This document shows, piece after piece, positions 32,813 through 42,236 of a DNA stretch of 64,000 bases (positions within the stretch are counted from its first letter, which is position 1; the number at the start of each line of letters is the position of its first letter). Source of the stretch: Clostridiales bacterium (GTDB lineage Bacteria > Bacillota > Clostridia > Christensenellales > Pumilibacteraceae); the NCBI GenBank assembly GCA_022508505.1, contig JAFLVC010000007.1, positions 1 to 64,000 of the forward strand, read 5' to 3'. Position numbers and translations under genes: made by a program. The notes below the pieces were generated by a model that saw only the letters and a program-made list of their open reading frames with translations, made no database searches and was not told the DNA's origin.

Positions 32813-34033
32813 ATGAAAAAACGACTTGCGATTTTAATAGCGGCGGTGCTGTCGATGTGCTTTATGCTCGTCGGCTGCGGTAGCGACGACGATTTTATAA
32901 ACAAGGAGACTGCGGTCAAGGTTGTTTTCAATCTTGAAGGCGGCACTTATCAAAACTCGCCTGCGCCGATTGTCTATTATTACGCATTTAAAAAGGGCAC
33001 CGAAAACCTCATTAAAAACCCTGCTGCCGCAGACGAGTCCGAAAAGTTCAACGACTCGACGGTGAAGCGCAACGACTACTATCTCGACGGTTGGTACCGC
33101 ACGAAGAACGTGCTTGACGACGGCACGGTCGAGTACGAGGATAAGTGGGACTTTGCGGTCGATAGAGTTTCCGACGACGGAGTCGTCCTGTATGCAAGCT
33201 GGATAAGACTGATACACTACTATTACGGCGTCTATTATATCGACTCCGAGGGCGAAGAGGTTTTGCTCGGCAAGTATACGGTAGACGAGGGCGTAAAGTT
33301 CAACGATAAGCTCGGCTATGCGGATAGGCGCACGGGCTGGACGAAGCTCGGGTATTTCTCCGATCCCGAGTGCACCGAGCCGTGGGACGAAGATTTCACC
33401 CATCCGGGCGGCGAGAACGACGCGGAGATAAAGGTGTACGTCAAGTACGAAGAGGGCGCGTTTGTCGAGGTGTGGACGGCGGCGGAGCTTGTTAAATATC
33501 GCTTCAGAGATATTCGTCTGATGCAAGATATAGACATGAACGACCTTACCGACGACGAGAAAAACAGCTTTGTCGACAGCTTCAAGGGATATTCCGGAAT
33601 AATCGAAGGCAATGGATTTGCGATTAAGAACCTCGTCATGACGTACGGGCAGACGGAATACGACCTGTATGACGGCGACGAAATAGACGAGTCGGGAGAC
33701 AAGCGCGTGCTCGGCATAAGCCTGTTCGGCAACGGTTCGGGTGCGAGAATAAGAAACGTGCGCTTCGAAAACCTGACGGTCGACATAAACGTATCGTACA
33801 GCCGCATTCAGCGCGTAGTGTTTGCGCCGCTGTTCTTGAAGCCGGATAAGGTGTCGGTGACGGACGTAAGCGTCACGGGCACGGTCGTCATTTCTCAATC
33901 GGATCTTAACCAAACGCTCATGTCTAACGGCAAGCTGGAAGTGGTAACCGACCGTCCGTATTTTGTGGCAGACAGCGCTTCGACGTTCCAAAACGTGACG
34001 CTCGACATAAAACTTGATAACAAACTCGCTTAA
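32813..34033 (+). CDS. Lipoprotein with InlB B-repeat-like (Listeria-Bacteroides) domains
   Basis: Surface lipoprotein of 406 residues. The start is ATG 32813, giving a signal peptide that ends in lipobox MLVGC (Cys22); the longer frame from 32675 would begin inside the promoter. Two repeats resemble the InlB B-repeat: VVFNLEGGTYQNSPAP with DGWYRTKNVLDDG, and then YTVDEGVKFNDKL with TGWTKLGYFSDPECTEPWD. The C-terminal half has strands reminiscent of a beta-helix or GLUG-type region (IIEGNGFAIKNLVMTYG, SLFGNGSGARIRNVRFENLT). Such domains usually mediate adhesion or protein binding. It is the first gene of the Opp/protease unit, 40 bases before the oligopeptide-binding protein, and could help capture substrate at the surface. 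Confidence 0.82.
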   Translation: MKKRLAILIAAVLSMCFMLVGCGSDDDFINKETAVKVVFNLEGGTYQNSPAPIVYYYAFKKGTENLIKNPAAADESEKFNDSTVKRNDYYLDGWYRTKNVLDDGTVEYEDKWDFAVDRVSDDGVVLYASWIRLIHYYYGVYYIDSEGEEVLLGKYTVDEGVKFNDKLGYADRRTGWTKLGYFSDPECTEPWDEDFTHPGGENDAEIKVYVKYEEGAFVEVWTAAELVKYRFRDIRLMQDIDMNDLTDDEKNSFVDSFKGYSGIIEGNGFAIKNLVMTYGQTEYDLYDGDEIDESGDKRVLGISLFGNGSGARIRNVRFENLTVDINVSYSRIQRVVFAPLFLKPDKVSVTDVSVTGTVVISQSDLNQTLMSNGKLEVVTDRPYFVADSASTFQNVTLDIKLDNKLA

Positions 34034-34073
34034 TAGCGACACATAAATCACAGCAAATAAAGGAGAGGCGAAT

Positions 34074-36815
34074 ATGAAAATGTTCAAGAAAATAGGAGCG
34101 ATTGCTCTTGCCGGTTGCTTGGCTATCGGTATGGCGGGCTGCGGCGGAGCCGCCGGCGGCGGCGGTGGCAACAGACCTACCAGAGAATACGATAACGAAA
34201 ACGATCCGTTGCTTTTGGCGACCACCGAGGTTGACGGCGTGTTCAACCCGTTCTTCTCGTCGTCGGCGACAGACTCCAACGTCGTCGGCATGACGCAGCT
34301 CGGCATGATGACGAGCGACGCCGACGGCAACCTCGCATACGGCGAGAATGAGGACACCCTCGTTCTCGACTATCAATCGGTGCTCGATCTCGGCGCAAAC
34401 GGCAACAACGTCGACCTCGACAACGACACGCGCACGACGACATTCTATTTCGTCCTCAAAAACAACGTCAAGTTCTCGGACGGCAAGCCCGTGACGATGA
34501 AGGACGTGCTTTTCAACCTGTACGTCTATCTCGACATGGCTTACACGGGATCGAGCACTATATACTCGACCGACATCGTCGGCTTGCAGGAATACCGTAC
34601 GCAGGAGGAAAGCGAAAAAGAGCAGAACAGCTTCATGCTCAAATACCAAAGCCGTGCTCGCAACAGAATAGACGCGCTCGTCAGCGCCTGGGAGTCGCTC
34701 GGATACGACAAGACGCCCAAGCCCAATTTGACAGAAGCGCAGCTCAAAGCGGAGCTTAAGAGTATACAGGACGGCGGCAATGCCAACAACGCAAACCTCG
34801 TAGCAGACTTCGAGGCTACGACGAAGTTTTTCAAAGAAGAGCTCGAGGACGACTGGTCGATGGCACGCGACTCGTACTCCGACATAGTGTTCAAGGACGA
34901 GGCGGGCAAGGAATATAAAAACCTCTTTACCACCGACGTCGAAGTTTTCCTCTACAACGAGGGCAAGATTACCTGGAACAAAAAGGACGGCAAGCTCGAA
35001 TCGGCGTATGCCACCGACGAAGAGATGAAAGCGGGCGTCCTCAAAAAATGGACAAAAGAATCTGCTATAAATATTATTTACAGCGAGAACATCCCCGAAA
35101 ATCTCGGCGAGGTCGTCACGTATTGGATGACGGCAAGCAAGCTGTTCGAGGATCTCACCAACAAAGAGCTCGAAAAGGACGCCGAGACCATGGAAAAGAC
35201 GTTCGACAACATTTCGGGCATTAAGTTCGCAAACGGCGGCGCAGCGCGCGGCGGCGAGGATAGCGTGGTAGTAAACGGCAAAACTTATACCACGCCGACG
35301 TATGCGGAGGACGGTTCCGTTCAAGGCGACGGGCACGAGGTGCTTTCCATCAAGATAAAGGGCGTCGACCCCAAAGCAAAGTGGAACTTCTCCTTCCCGG
35401 TAGCGCCCATGCACTACTATTCGTCAGACAAGTACATCAAAGAGTTTGACTACGTTAAGAATTTCGGCTTGCCTTGGAGCTCGCAGACCTTTATGAACGA
35501 CGTCGTCAAACACCCCAACAAGATAGGCGTTCCCGTCGGTGCGGGTCCGTACATGGCGGTAAAGCAGTCGGGCGGCAGGGCGAACGCCGGCGACGCCGGT
35601 GAGTTCCGCGCAAACGGCATAATCTACTACGAGCGCAATCCTTACTACGTCAACGTCGCGGGTCACAATCCCAAAATCAAGAAGGTGCGCTACGTCGTAG
35701 TCGCTTCCAACCAGATGACGACCGACCTGTATTCGGGGCGCGTCGACTACTCCGAGCCCAATGCAAAGCCGGAGACCAAGGGCGAGATAGACAAAAAGAG
35801 CGGATATTCGAGCATGCAGGCCAAGACCAACGGTTACGGCTACATCGGCATCAACGCAGGTAAGCTCCCGTATCTCAACGTTCGCCGCGCAATAATGTAC
35901 TCCATCAACACCAAGCTCTGCATCGACTACTACAAGAACACGGCGGAGCAGATTTGGCGCTCCATGTCGACGGCGAGCCAATACTATCCCGAGGGCGCTA
36001 CCGCGTACTATCCGTACATCGGCGGCGCAATCCCCAACAATCTCGACGTCGTCGATCCCGCATATAAGGCATATATAACCAAAACAGGCAAGAAGTCCGG
36101 TCAAACCTTGTCGAGGGCTGAGCAGAAAGAGTTTATACGCCTCCTTATGGAAGAGCCTTATTCGCTCGACGCCAACAGCTATCCCGGCAACCCCACAAAG
36201 TATAAATTCCAAAAGATCAACGGCGTGTACGAAAAGTCGGGCTCGGCTACGCACTGGTGCCGCTATACCTTTACGATAGCGGGCGAGGTGACCGACCATC
36301 CGGCGTGGTCCGCGCTCTTCAACGCTGCCGACTTGCTCAACGACTGCGGCTTCGAAGTCACCGTCAAGACCGACTCGACCGCACTCCAAAAGCTTGCGAG
36401 CGGTCAGCTTGCGGTATGGGCGGCTGCCTGGAGCTCCACAATCGACCCCGACATGTATCAGGTCTACCACAAGGATTCCAAAGCGTCCTCCGTCCAGAAC
36501 TGGGGCTATCCTTCCATTCTGCGCAACGCGGGCGGTATTTACGACACCGAAAACAAAATACTCGACGTTCTGTCCAACTACATCGAACAGGGCCGTCAGT
36601 ACGAGGAATTTGAGGAACGCTATGATTTTTACGAGGCCGCTCTCGACGAGGTCATAAAGCTCGCGGTCGAGCTTCCGACTTATCAGCGTAACGACCTGTA
36701 CGCGTACAACACCAGAAAGATAGACAAAAACTCGTTGAGCACTCCCACGGCTTACAGAAGCCCGACAAGCGAGCTCTACAACGTATCTCTCATTGTCAAA
36801 AACGAGGTTGCATAA
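34074..36815 (+). CDS. Oligopeptide ABC transporter substrate-binding lipoprotein, oversized OppA-like (SBP_bac_5)
   Basis: Peptide-binding lipoprotein of 913 residues, much longer than the usual 530-600. Lipobox GMAGC (Cys23), then a glycine-rich linker. Family segments visible include VDGVFNPFFSSSATDSNVVG, VKFSDGKPVTMKDVLFNLYV, VGAGPYMAV, YVVVASNQMTTDLYSGRVDY and GYIGINAGKLPYLNVRRAIM. Extra length lies mainly between about residues 165 and 420, a charged, helix-rich insertion (FMLKYQSRARNRIDALVSAW, FFKEELEDDW and following). Ribosome binding site AAAGGAGAGG. It heads oppB-oppC-oppD-oppF and is followed by the giant protease, which supports peptides as the ligand. The insertion may form an extra lid or a contact with the protease; that is inference. 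Confidence 0.9.
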   Translation: MKMFKKIGAIALAGCLAIGMAGCGGAAGGGGGNRPTREYDNENDPLLLATTEVDGVFNPFFSSSATDSNVVGMTQLGMMTSDADGNLAYGENEDTLVLDYQSVLDLGANGNNVDLDNDTRTTTFYFVLKNNVKFSDGKPVTMKDVLFNLYVYLDMAYTGSSTIYSTDIVGLQEYRTQEESEKEQNSFMLKYQSRARNRIDALVSAWESLGYDKTPKPNLTEAQLKAELKSIQDGGNANNANLVADFEATTKFFKEELEDDWSMARDSYSDIVFKDEAGKEYKNLFTTDVEVFLYNEGKITWNKKDGKLESAYATDEEMKAGVLKKWTKESAINIIYSENIPENLGEVVTYWMTASKLFEDLTNKELEKDAETMEKTFDNISGIKFANGGAARGGEDSVVVNGKTYTTPTYAEDGSVQGDGHEVLSIKIKGVDPKAKWNFSFPVAPMHYYSSDKYIKEFDYVKNFGLPWSSQTFMNDVVKHPNKIGVPVGAGPYMAVKQSGGRANAGDAGEFRANGIIYYERNPYYVNVAGHNPKIKKVRYVVVASNQMTTDLYSGRVDYSEPNAKPETKGEIDKKSGYSSMQAKTNGYGYIGINAGKLPYLNVRRAIMYSINTKLCIDYYKNTAEQIWRSMSTASQYYPEGATAYYPYIGGAIPNNLDVVDPAYKAYITKTGKKSGQTLSRAEQKEFIRLLMEEPYSLDANSYPGNPTKYKFQKINGVYEKSGSATHWCRYTFTIAGEVTDHPAWSALFNAADLLNDCGFEVTVKTDSTALQKLASGQLAVWAAAWSSTIDPDMYQVYHKDSKASSVQNWGYPSILRNAGGIYDTENKILDVLSNYIEQGRQYEEFEERYDFYEAALDEVIKLAVELPTYQRNDLYAYNTRKIDKNSLSTPTAYRSPTSELYNVSLIVKNEVA

Positions 36816-36836
36816 GAACTGCGGATTTAAATCGAC

Positions 36837-37832
36837 ATGTTTAAGTACATCGTAAAACGACTGCTTTTGTCGGTCATCATACTTATCGGCGTATCGTTTA
36901 TCATCTACGCACTCGTGCGCATGATGCCGATGAACTATATCGAGACAAAGTATTCGTCGCAGCTGTTGCAGGGTACCGTCACGTGGGAAGACGTAAACCG
37001 CTTCATGGATTTGTACGGGCTCAACGACAGTGTAATAGTCGGATACTTCAAGTGGTTCGGCAAGCTTGTTTCGGGCGATCTCGGCGAGTCGTTTAAGTAC
37101 GAACGCCCCGTCGCGGAAGTCATAGGCGACTATATGTGGATATCGTTCGCCATAGCGCTTATTGCGACTATTTTGCAGTTCTTGATCGCTATTCCGCTCG
37201 GAATTTCGAGCGCGACGCACCAGTACTCTGTGCGCGACTACACCGTCACGGTGCTCACCATGATCGGTCTGTCGTTCCCGACCTATTTCTTTGCGGCAAT
37301 AGTTATAAGAGTGTTCAGCTTGCAGCTCGGCTGGTTGCCGTCCGGCGGTCTTATCGATCCGGGCGTCGACTACGCCGCCGACTTTGCCGGACAAATGGCA
37401 AAGTTCGGCGACATGGCATATCACTTGATACTGCCGATATTGGTCAGCGTCGTGCTGTCCGTCGGCGGACTCATGCGTTACACGCGTACCAACACGCTCG
37501 AAGTGTTGAACGCCGATTACATAAGAACGGCGCGCGCCAAAGGTCTTTCCGAGCGCACCGTCATCTATAAGCACGCGTTTAGAAACACGCTCATTCCGCT
37601 CGCAACCCTTCTCGCGGGAATAATCCCCGGGCTTTTCGGCGGCATGATGATAACCGAGGAAGTCTTTGCCATCGACGGTATCGGTCGTTTGGCGTATAGG
37701 GCGCTCAGAGAGGGCGACATTCCGTTCGTCATGGGCTATAACATGTTCCTCGCGGTCTTGACCGTCATCGGCACGCTGTTCTCGGACATCATGTACGCGG
37801 TCGTCGACCCCAGAGTAAAATTGGCAAAGTAG
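36837..37832 (+). CDS. oppB: Oligopeptide ABC transporter permease OppB
   Basis: Permease of 331 residues with about six membrane segments; the N-terminus MFKYIVKRLLLSVIILIGVS is typical of OppB/DppB. The periplasmic-side conserved segment is DLGESFKYERPVAEVI and the EAA loop is YIRTARAKGLSERTVIYKHA followed by FRNTLIPLATLLAGIIPGL. It begins 21 bases after the binding-protein gene and ends 12 bases before oppC. Confidence 0.94.
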   Translation: MFKYIVKRLLLSVIILIGVSFIIYALVRMMPMNYIETKYSSQLLQGTVTWEDVNRFMDLYGLNDSVIVGYFKWFGKLVSGDLGESFKYERPVAEVIGDYMWISFAIALIATILQFLIAIPLGISSATHQYSVRDYTVTVLTMIGLSFPTYFFAAIVIRVFSLQLGWLPSGGLIDPGVDYAADFAGQMAKFGDMAYHLILPILVSVVLSVGGLMRYTRTNTLEVLNADYIRTARAKGLSERTVIYKHAFRNTLIPLATLLAGIIPGLFGGMMITEEVFAIDGIGRLAYRALREGDIPFVMGYNMFLAVLTVIGTLFSDIMYAVVDPRVKLAK

Positions 37833-37844
37833 GAGGTGGAGTTT

Positions 37845-38972
37845 ATGTCAGATAAAGAAAAACAAGCTATGTCCGACGAGCTCGCCGCCGAAGAGACCGT
37901 CAATGCGGTTTCGCCGTCCGGCGAGGCGGCGGCAGCCGTGCTCGACGACGTATCCGTGGACACGGCGACCGTCGTTCCGACGGGCGACGAGGAGGAAACG
38001 TACAAGGAGATAAGCCCGATGCGGCTCGTTCTCCGTCGGTTCTTCCGTTCGAAGCTTTCCATTGTCGGAATAGTAATGATAGCGTTTTTGTTCATATTCT
38101 CATTCCTCGGACCGGTGTTTTGTTCGTGGGGTGAGGACGAGGTCGACATGTCGCCGACAGAGTACTCTTACGAATTTACGTACACGTATACCGACGAAAA
38201 CGGCGACGTGGTCAAGGTGCTCGAAGAGTACACGTACATAGGCGAGATCAACGCATACGCCAATCCCGGTTCCAGACACCTTCTCGGCACCGACGAAAAG
38301 GGATTTGACGTGTTTGTCAGATTGATGTACGGCGGGCGCATATCGCTCATGATAGGCTTTATAGTCGTCATTCTCGAAACTTTGATAGGAATAGTGCTCG
38401 GCGGACTTGCCGGATATTTCGGCGGCTGGGTCGACCAGCTCATAATGCGTATAGTCGACATATTCAACTGCATACCGACCTTGCCTATACTCCTCATAGC
38501 TTCCGCGGTTATAGATTCGTGGCACCTTACGCCCGACCAGCAGATTTACGTTTTGATGGTGGTAATTACGCTGTTCAGTTGGAGCGGCGTGGCAAGGCTT
38601 GTCAGAGGTCAGATTATCTCACTGCGCGAGCAGGAATACATGACGGCAACCGAGGTCATGGGGCTTCCGACCTGGCGCAAGATATTTAAGCATCTCATTC
38701 CAAACGTCATGCCGCAGCTCATCGTTTCGATGACTTTAGGGTTAGGAAGCGTAATACTTTACGAGTCGACGCTCAGCTATTTGGGTCTTGGCGTTCAGCT
38801 TCCCAAAGCGGCGTGGGGCACGATGATATCGCAAGTAAACGATCCCGTCATATTCCAATACCACGTAAACGTTTGGCTGCCTGCGGGCATACTCATCGTC
38901 ATCGCGGTTCTCGGCTTCAACTTTGTCGGCGACGGTCTGCGCGACGCGATGGACCCCAAGGCGAGGAAATAA
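37845..38972 (+). CDS. oppC: Oligopeptide ABC transporter permease OppC
   Basis: Second permease, 375 residues. The start is ATG 37845, eight bases after AGGAGG; a GTG at 37836 overlaps that ribosome binding site and is unlikely. The first 60 residues are an acidic hydrophilic extension, followed by the OppC-type SPMRLVLRRFFRSKLSIVGI and the first membrane segment. RHLLGTDEKGFDVFVRLMYG is the OppC/DppC hallmark. The EAA loop reads EYMTATEVMGLPTWRKIFKH. The C-terminal FNFVGDGLRDAMDPKAR is also family typical. Confidence 0.94.
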   Translation: MSDKEKQAMSDELAAEETVNAVSPSGEAAAAVLDDVSVDTATVVPTGDEEETYKEISPMRLVLRRFFRSKLSIVGIVMIAFLFIFSFLGPVFCSWGEDEVDMSPTEYSYEFTYTYTDENGDVVKVLEEYTYIGEINAYANPGSRHLLGTDEKGFDVFVRLMYGGRISLMIGFIVVILETLIGIVLGGLAGYFGGWVDQLIMRIVDIFNCIPTLPILLIASAVIDSWHLTPDQQIYVLMVVITLFSWSGVARLVRGQIISLREQEYMTATEVMGLPTWRKIFKHLIPNVMPQLIVSMTLGLGSVILYESTLSYLGLGVQLPKAAWGTMISQVNDPVIFQYHVNVWLPAGILIVIAVLGFNFVGDGLRDAMDPKARK

Positions 38973-38978
38973 TCAAGC

Positions 38979-40184
38979 ATGAAAGAGAAAAAAGCTTCAA
39001 ATTATATCTCGATTCGGGAAAGCCGCAAGATCATAAAGTACAACATCAAGCAGATGAAGTACTACGAAAAGCTCAAGCGGCGCAAGCTTACCGAAGCGGA
39101 ATATACATCACCGATGCGCGACGAAAACAATATCGTCGAAATCGACGGGCTCAAGACCTGCTTCTTTACCGATAACGGCACGGTCATGTCGGTCAACGGC
39201 GTTTCTTTCGACATTCCGCAAAACAAGATAATCGGCGTTGTCGGAGAATCTGGCTGCGGCAAGAGCGTCACGTCGCTTTCCATTATGCAGCTCGTTCAGG
39301 CGCCGCAGGGTCAGGTCGTAGAGGGCGAGATACGCTTCAATTCGGACGCCGCAGGGCGCGACGCAGAGGGAAGAAAGTTAGGCTTCAACATCGCGAAGAT
39401 GCCGACCAAGGAGATGTATAAGATCCGCGGCAAGGACATCACGATGATCTTCCAAGAGCCGATGACGAGCCTCAACCCCGTGTTTACGATAGGCTATCAG
39501 CTCGACGAGGTAACGCTCCTTCACGACAAGTCGATGAAAAAAGAGGACGCCAAGGCGTACAGCATCGAGCTTTTGAGGAAGGTGGGCATATCGATGCCCG
39601 AGCACGTCTACAAGAGCTACCCTCACGAGCTTTCGGGCGGTATGCGCCAGCGCGTCATGATAGCTATGGCGATATCGGGACACCCCAAGCTCCTCATAGC
39701 GGACGAGCCGACGACGGCGCTCGACGTCACGATACAGGCGCAGATACTCGAGCTTTTGCGCGACCTACAGCGCAGCGAGGGCTGCTCGATAATGCTGATT
39801 ACGCACGACCTCGGCGTTATTGCCGAAATGGCGGACGAGGTTGTCGTCATGTACGCGGGCAAGGTGATAGAGCACGGCACGGCGGAGGAGATTTTCTTCC
39901 ACCCCAAGCATCCGTACACGATAGGGCTTCAAAAGAGCAAGCCGCTCTTGAGCTCGGACGCTAACAAGCCGCTCTACTCGATACCAGGTCAGGTTCCCAA
40001 CCCCATAAACCTTCCCGACGCGTGTTACTTCAAAAACCGCTGCGCGCACTGCATGGACAAGTGCCGCGAAAAATATCCGGACACCGTCAAGGTTAGCGAC
40101 ACCCATTCCGTAGCATGCTATCTGTATAGCGAAGCAAACGGACAAAATAACGACGAAACAGCAAAAGAAATCGATAATGGCTAA
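38979..40184 (+). CDS. oppD: Oligopeptide ABC transporter ATP-binding protein OppD
   Basis: ATPase of the peptide importer, 401 residues, longer than usual because of about 45 extra N-terminal residues rich in Lys and Tyr. Walker A is VGESGCGKSVTSLS, the signature LSGGMRQRVMIAMAI, Walker B LLIADEPTTALDVT, and the H-loop ITHDLGVIAEMAD. The C-terminal oligopeptide-transporter domain ends with a Cys cluster CYFKNRCAHCMDKC, which in this family can bind a cluster or metal. Its last codons overlap the start of the OppF gene by eight bases. Confidence 0.95.
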   Translation: MKEKKASNYISIRESRKIIKYNIKQMKYYEKLKRRKLTEAEYTSPMRDENNIVEIDGLKTCFFTDNGTVMSVNGVSFDIPQNKIIGVVGESGCGKSVTSLSIMQLVQAPQGQVVEGEIRFNSDAAGRDAEGRKLGFNIAKMPTKEMYKIRGKDITMIFQEPMTSLNPVFTIGYQLDEVTLLHDKSMKKEDAKAYSIELLRKVGISMPEHVYKSYPHELSGGMRQRVMIAMAISGHPKLLIADEPTTALDVTIQAQILELLRDLQRSEGCSIMLITHDLGVIAEMADEVVVMYAGKVIEHGTAEEIFFHPKHPYTIGLQKSKPLLSSDANKPLYSIPGQVPNPINLPDACYFKNRCAHCMDKCREKYPDTVKVSDTHSVACYLYSEANGQNNDETAKEIDNG

Positions 40185-42222
40185 AAAGGCTGATAACATG
40201 AAAAAACGCAACGCCGTAAAACCGAATACCGACGAGCTCGAAAAGGCTCCCGAGGCGCAAGAAAGCGTCGGTTCGGACGTGCCCGAGACCGCTGCGGAAC
40301 ATGTGGAGCATTCGCATTTTTGCATGCACTGCGGAAACAAGCTCCGCGAGGGCGACAACTTCTGCCTCAATTGCGGCACAGCTATCGACAGCTACGTCGG
40401 CGAAGCAAAGTTTTGCATGAACTGCGGCGGCGAGATAGGCGAGGACCACCTGTTCTGTCTCAATTGCGGAACGCCCGTCGGCTATGCTACGACGTCGGCC
40501 GAAGCCGCGGCTACCGCAACTGCCGAAACCGCACCCTCGTACGACGGGCCTATACTTAAGGTCGAACACTTAAAGAAATACTTTCCCATCAAGACAAACT
40601 TTTTCGGCAAGCCGATTAAGTTTTTGCGCGCCGTAGACGACATCAACTTCTCGCTCGAAAAGGGCAAGACGATAGGCGTCGTCGGCGAGTCGGGCTGCGG
40701 CAAAACGACGCTCGGCAGGACTATATTGAAGCTCCACGAGTCGAGCGGCGGCAAAATATATTTCGAGGGCGACGACATCACCGACCTCAACAGAGGTCAG
40801 ATGCAAAAGTACCGCACCGACATTCAGCTTATATTCCAGGATCCGTATTCTAGCCTTCCGCCGAGAATGACGGTGGGAAGCATAATAGCCGAGCCCGTAC
40901 GTGTACATAATATCGTTCCCAAAAACGAAGTACACTCATACGTTCTCGACATCATGAAAAAGTGCGGACTCAAGCCGCAGCACTATGACCGCTATCCGCA
41001 CGAATTTTCGGGCGGTCAGCGTCAGCGTATATGCATTGCGCGCGCGCTCGCGGTTAAACCCAAGCTTGTAATATGCGACGAGCCGGTCAGCGCGCTCGAC
41101 GTTTCCATACAGGCGCAGATCATCAACCTCTTAAAAGAGCTTCAACAGACGATCGGACTTACTTACGTGTTCATTTCGCACGACCTGTCCGTCGTCAAGT
41201 ATATAACCGACAAGATTCTCGTCATGTATCTCGGCAACGCTATGGAAATGAGCGGGACCGAGGAACTGTTCGCAAATCCCCTGCACCCTTATACGCAGGC
41301 GCTGTTCTCGGCAGTCCCCGCGCCCGACCCCACGGCAAAGATGAACAGAATAGTTCTCGAGGGCGATATCCCGTCGCCCGCAAACCCGCCGGCGGGCTGC
41401 AAGTTCCACACGCGTTGCGCTAAGTGCATGAATGTGTGTAAGTTCAAGGTTCCCGAGTACGTCGAGGCGAGCCCCGACCACTTCGTCGCCTGCCACCTGT
41501 ATAATAAAGATGTCATGGATAACCTCGACGAGTACGACGCAGAGTACGCCCGCTTAGAGGAAGAAAAGCGTCGCGCGCTCGAAGAAGAGCAGGCAAAAAA
41601 GAGCAAGAAAAAGAAAGTAGCGCCCGCCGCGACGGAAGAAGCCGAAACCGTTGAAGCGAGCGAAACGACGCAAATCGTTGAAACGACGGAAGCGCCGACG
41701 GACAATCATGTAAATTCCGTCGAGCCCGAAGCTCCCGCTGTCGAGGCGGCGAGTGAGCCCGACGAGAAAGCGGAAAAGCAAAGCGAAAAGACGGTGGACG
41801 AGGCAGTCGACAAAGCCGAGGCCGTCGGTCCCGTCGAAGCGGAGCCGCCCGAAAAGGTGGACGACAAGGACGACAAGGACGACGGCGATAACGGCGACAA
41901 GGGCGGCGAGGCGGAAAGCGCGCCGACCGAGGAGCCTACGGCGGAGCAAGCTCCCAAGGAGAAAAAGCCCAAGGCGAGCGGGACGGCTTCCCGCAAAAAG
42001 GGCGCAGGCAAAAAGAATAAGGCGAAGTTCGTCGACGACGGACGGACGGTGTTCAGCATGGAGGGGCTTAACCAAAGGAGTAGCAAACCTGCAGTGGAGC
42101 TTACCGGAAAGGAACGCCGCGCCATGATAAGAGCGGCATTCGCAAAGTATCTCCCTGCGTTTTTGGGGATGATCGGAAGCTTTTCCCTTGCGGCGCTACT
42201 CATATATTTATGGCTACATTAA
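40177..42222 (+). CDS. oppF: OppF-type ATPase fused to two N-terminal zinc ribbons and a C-terminal acidic tail with membrane anchor
   Basis: 681 residues against about 310-330 for ordinary OppF. Residues 1-45 are charged; residues 46-100 contain two zinc ribbons, Cys49/52/63/66 and Cys80/83/94/97. The ATPase then starts with LKVEHLKKYFPIKT, Walker A GESGCGKTT at about 170-178, signature FSGGQRQRICIARAL, Walker B LVICDEPVSALDVSI and H-loop ISHDLSVV, ending with the Opp C-terminal domain CKFHTRCAKCMNVCKF. From about residue 455 to 645 follows a Glu/Ala/Pro/Lys-rich tail, and the protein closes with a hydrophobic segment (FLGMIGSFSLAALLIYLWLH) that should anchor the C-terminus in the membrane. 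The ATPase core looks intact. This architecture is new to me. Confidence 0.92.
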   Translation: MAKKADNMKKRNAVKPNTDELEKAPEAQESVGSDVPETAAEHVEHSHFCMHCGNKLREGDNFCLNCGTAIDSYVGEAKFCMNCGGEIGEDHLFCLNCGTPVGYATTSAEAAATATAETAPSYDGPILKVEHLKKYFPIKTNFFGKPIKFLRAVDDINFSLEKGKTIGVVGESGCGKTTLGRTILKLHESSGGKIYFEGDDITDLNRGQMQKYRTDIQLIFQDPYSSLPPRMTVGSIIAEPVRVHNIVPKNEVHSYVLDIMKKCGLKPQHYDRYPHEFSGGQRQRICIARALAVKPKLVICDEPVSALDVSIQAQIINLLKELQQTIGLTYVFISHDLSVVKYITDKILVMYLGNAMEMSGTEELFANPLHPYTQALFSAVPAPDPTAKMNRIVLEGDIPSPANPPAGCKFHTRCAKCMNVCKFKVPEYVEASPDHFVACHLYNKDVMDNLDEYDAEYARLEEEKRRALEEEQAKKSKKKKVAPAATEEAETVEASETTQIVETTEAPTDNHVNSVEPEAPAVEAASEPDEKAEKQSEKTVDEAVDKAEAVGPVEAEPPEKVDDKDDKDDGDNGDKGGEAESAPTEEPTAEQAPKEKKPKASGTASRKKGAGKKNKAKFVDDGRTVFSMEGLNQRSSKPAVELTGKERRAMIRAAFAKYLPAFLGMIGSFSLAALLIYLWLH

Positions 42223-42236
42223 GGAGATGACTTGAC

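Noticed and set aside
35424..37574. Minus-strand open frame of 716 codons spanning the OppA-like and oppB genes
   Set aside because: Crosses two well-supported plus-strand genes and encodes nothing recognisable; an antisense shadow.
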